Shown one piece after another: positions 61,104 to 64,000 of a stretch of 64,000 nucleotides of DNA. The DNA lies in contig NC_077245.1 of assembly GCF_947179165.1 (NCBI RefSeq), positions 35,705,286 through 35,769,285 of the forward strand. Reading direction: 5' to 3'. Each line of letters begins with the position of its first letter. The first letter of the stretch is position 1. Both the position numbers and the translations under genes were made by a program. Below the pieces are notes generated by a model. The model did no database searches. It was not told where the DNA came from and saw nothing but the letters and a program-made list of their open reading frames with translations. The DNA is from Solanum dulcamara (Eukaryota; Streptophyta; Magnoliopsida; Solanales; Solanaceae).

Positions 61104-61331
61104 GCGACATAACAGTAGCCACAGTTAGCGTATAAGCTTTTGTGGCAACTATGTCGCCACTATAGGCCATATTTTAGGAGCGACATAACAGTAGCCACAG
61201 TTAGCGTGTAAGCTTTTGTGGCAACTATGTCGCTACTATAGGTCATATTTTAGGAGCGACATAACAGTTGCCACAGTTATCGTATAAGCTTTTGTGGCAA
61301 CTATGTCGCCACTATAGGTCATATTTTAGAA
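61104..61331 (+). repeat. 76-bp subterminal tandem repeat, 3 copies
   Basis: 'gcgacataacagtagccaca' type units start at 61104, 61180 and 61256, exactly 76 bp apart; a fourth start is at 61332. Each carries gcgac and gtcgcc(a/t)act motifs. They sit 250-470 bp from the right TIR end. Confidence 0.9.
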
Positions 61332-61577
61332 GCGACTTTCCAAATATTTGTGTTGTAAATTATTATTTTTTGTGGCATATTTATTTATATATTGTGACGA
61401 ATTATGTCGCCACAGATGGAGTTTTATTGTGGCGACATTATTTAATCGTCACAAATAACCTTTAGTTATGGAACTACTACGAACGAAGCAATTGTCGCTG
61501 CTATATACCTTTAGCGGCGACTTTGGATCATTTTGTAGCGACGTTTGGCGCCACAATAAGTCTTATTTCTTGTAGTG

Positions 61578-61580
61578 GGT
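61578..61580. repeat. CACTA target duplication, right (GGT)
   Basis: GGT immediately after GTAGTG at 61577. Confidence 0.88.
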
Positions 61581-62170
61581 TGACCTTCATTCATTACATG
61601 TGAAAACCAAGCATGCTGCTAGAGTCTCTCACGTATCCTATAATCAGCTCTTTCATCCGAGATTGAGGGATATACTCAGGCCCAAATAGAAATTTGTTGA
61701 TCATAGTCAGTGAATATCAATACCCCTCGAACTATCACCTCCAACAACTGTACCGGTTTCCCTTTATTGACTTGGGCCCCTTATCTTGCAATGCAGCATG
61801 GTTCACATAGAATTCATGAACCATTGCTGGGTAGTATATGCCAGGATCCTCTGACATCCACTCGAGTCTGTTCACCTTAAAGCTCCATTTGATCTCATAG
61901 TACTTCAACAAAGTAGAAGCTAACACCCGAGCCTCCTCAGTTATGCTTCTATTCTGGTTACCACGAGCTGTCAGTGTGAGTCCCTCATTATAATAGACTG
62001 GTGATCCTTCAATACACCAGCACATGGCATCACAAAATTTGAGGTTCTTTGTTTTGATAGTCTCACCATATACATGTTCTAGTATATCAATTTCAGCCGC
62101 ATCCTTAGCTGGTGGTCTTTTCTTAGCCAACTCATCAGAGGAAAGATCCAAACTAGAGTCGGTTCCTCAT
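61578..62170 (-). pseudogene. Retroelement-type ORF remnant, N-terminal side, split by CACTA
   Basis: An open frame at 61735-62151 on the minus strand encodes 138 residues (MDLSSDELAKKRPPAKDAAE, then CDAMCWCIEGSPVYYNEG, WSFKVNRLEWMSEDPGIYYP). It resembles the 'putative plant transposon protein' group found in Solanaceae repeat elements. A stop and decayed sequence follow to 61578, where the reading NEGQP ends at the CACTA target site and resumes as LWLIN at 50908. The ORF was already degenerate or became so after insertion. No biochemical role is known. Confidence 0.5.
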
Positions 62171-64000
62171 TCCTATCCCTCGTCATAATGGAGAGATTTA
62201 TTTTGTTTTTGTCTCGTAGCTATAGTTTAGTATACTAGAGTAATGCTCCAATGTGTGTCTACCTAGACATCCTCCTCCGAGCCACTACACTCATCTTGCA
62301 ATTATCGGGTCGACCTCTTTTGTGTACCCCTATGGGTTGGTTATAACTTAGAAGGGATTATTACCTGTAGAGGGAAAATATTAATACAAGTGGGCATTGC
62401 AAAAGCACAAAAAAAAAAAAAATTTAGTCCCACCGTCATAAAAGTCTTGAGAATTTATGAGTTCTATGCACATATGATGGTCAAGTCTGACAGCCCATCA
62501 CAAGTGTGATGGTCCTCAATCCCCATAGTCACAAAAGTTCGGAGATTATGTATTTTTCCTGATTATGTTATGGTTAATCTGACGGACCATCACAAGTTTG
62601 AGGGTCCATCAGGAAAGCTGTAAGACTAATTTTAGCTTATTTTCTCAGTGTTTGTTGATGTTTTGCTTTACCATTAAGGTTACATACTAGCATGAGTTGT
62701 AAATATCATAACTATATGAAATATAAACACCAATTTAGCCCTAGTGAGGGTTACTTAGACTTCGCCTCCACAAATTATTTGACAAAACTAACAACTAATA
62801 GGTACTCAGACTTCTCCTGTGAAATACAATCACATAATTATAAACACAACAATTTCCCTTAAGAACATTATCACTTGATCTATCCTTGGTAATCATAATG
62901 CAATGACACTAACAGATACTCAGACTTCCCTTGTGCTTTACAATCATATAATTACTAAGGTAATGATTTCCCTTGAGAATGTCGCTCATTCTATCATTGG
63001 GAATCATCACTTGGTATAAAAATTCAAAACCTTTTTTGTGATTTTCATATATATATATATATACACACACAAAACCACTTCATGCTCAGTGTTCATCATC
63101 AACACTTACTATCAAAACTTAATATCGGGCTACTTGGACTTCACCAATTTTCCACCTAGTAAGTTAATTTCACACAATGGAGCCCATATCAATGATAATA
63201 GAACATCAACATACGTTATATTTGATGACCAAGTTAGATGCAAGATGACAATGTCCGACCAAAGAGGCTTTACCTGTATAATTTAATCCTCTACTTGTAT
63301 GGGGTCACAGTACGGTCACTAATTTGAAATGGGTTTATTTTTGGGGATGTTGTTTTGACAGGAGAATGAAAGGGATAGAGTACTTATAGAGATTTAGGAA
63401 GAAACGGGTGTAAGTTGCTGTGATTTAGTGATAGACCTGGGGATTGATGATGGTAGTGGTGTTAGTAACTTTTGAGGCATAGTAAAGATTGTGGGAGAGG
63501 TAATTGTGGGAGAGGTAATTGTGGGAGTTGGGGAGAGAAACAAACTGCTTAGTTTTAAAGTTGGAGAATTTTAAAATTTCCTAATTCAAATTGGAAGGGA
63601 TTGTGTCTTGTTAGAGGATTGGCTTTTTAGTATTGATTGGTGTTTGGTGTAGGGTTGGTGTAGGAATGGGCTTGGGTCGGGTTAGTGGGTATGGGATTAA
63701 TGTTTTAAAAAAATATTAAGAAACTTAGATGAGAAGCTATGATGCACCTGATGATCTGTCACATGTGTGAGCTTCCTCCTTATTATGCTTGCCAGGTGTC
63801 ACACTTGCAAATATTTAGCTAGTTGGAATCACGGTTTAGTTTGATGGTCCATTAAAACTTTGATGGCGCATTATCCTTTCTGTCACCCAAACTTCAGAGA
63901 CTGTGTTATTTTCCTTCACATCTGACGGCAAGACTGACGGTCCATCAGGACTTCGATGATCTATCAGGCCTCCATCCTTGAATTGCACTTCCAATTTTTT
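62171..64000. other. Repeat-derived DNA, no gene
   Basis: It holds 'gacggaccatca' / 'gatggtccatta' motif blocks at 62480-62620 and 63730-63990, an A-run at about 62409, a TA/CA microsatellite at 63047-63070, and a 15-bp tandem repeat (gtgggagaggtaatt, 63491-63527). No supported coding region. Confidence 0.5.
63491..63527 (+). repeat. 15-bp tandem repeat, about 2.5 copies
   Basis: gtgggagaggtaatt at 63491 and 63506, then gtgggag at 63521. Confidence 0.9.

Larger units (their letters stand above)
50912..61577 (+). mobile_element. En/Spm (CACTA) DNA transposon, 10,666 bp
   Basis: The ends are 27-bp perfect inverted repeats beginning CACTACAAGAAATAAG. The 3-bp flanks are GGT at both sides (50909-50911, 61578-61580). 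Subterminal regions are full of short 'gtggcgac', 'gtcgccac' and 'agcggcgac' motifs, the presumed TnpA binding sites. The body carries a TNP2-like transposase and a TnpA-like gene on the plus strand. Both genes are damaged, so the copy is probably non-autonomous. Confidence 0.95.

Overview
The window looks like repeat-rich nuclear DNA from a flowering plant. The retroelement families (chromovirus Gypsy with multi-kb LTRs, a SIRE-like Copia, an En/Spm CACTA transposon and fragments of 'putative plant transposon protein' type ORFs) are most reminiscent of Solanaceae; that assignment is by memory of repeat style, not by a search. Only one convincing host gene is present: a single-exon DREB-type AP2/ERF transcription factor on the minus strand (13235-13723). 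Almost everything else is transposable-element sequence in different states of decay.

Layout. 1-385: degraded LTR end. 897-9480: plus-strand Ty3/Gypsy chromovirus (Tekay/Del-like) with a 2,317-bp 5' LTR, gag, a broken pol and a truncated 3' LTR, fused at about 9480 to the 5' half of a LINE ORF1 (DUF4283) on the minus strand (to 11770). 11850-12345: G-rich degenerate tandem repeats with G-quadruplex potential. 12721-12962: Stowaway-like MITE. 13235-13723: the ERF gene. 14284-15430: rearranged Copia-type LTR pieces, including a head-to-head pair forming a foldback upstream of the ERF. 15431-26880: complete 11.45-kb Gypsy element with 3,874-bp, almost identical LTRs and a GATCT target duplication, yet a dead, truncated pol. 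27383-27589: 207-bp CACTA MITE with AGT duplications. 28862-38805: old minus-strand Gypsy element with 3.1-3.2-kb LTRs and TACTC duplications. 38811-47350: a patchwork of a SIRE-associated ORF remnant, Copia pol remnant, three partial Gypsy LTRs and one SIRE LTR. 49560-62170: a minus-strand retroelement-type pseudogene split by a 10,666-bp CACTA transposon (50912-61577, 27-bp perfect TIRs, GGT duplication) carrying a deleted TNP2-like transposase and a nearly intact TnpA-like gene. 62170-64000: more repeat sequence.

The elements form a history rather than a pathway: a Gypsy element jumped into old Copia-like sequence, a CACTA element jumped into a retroelement ORF, and both inserted elements are coding-defective, so their last moves probably needed proteins supplied in trans. 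Nonsense changes in the chromovirus polyprotein look like C-to-T or G-to-A transitions, as expected for long-methylated DNA.
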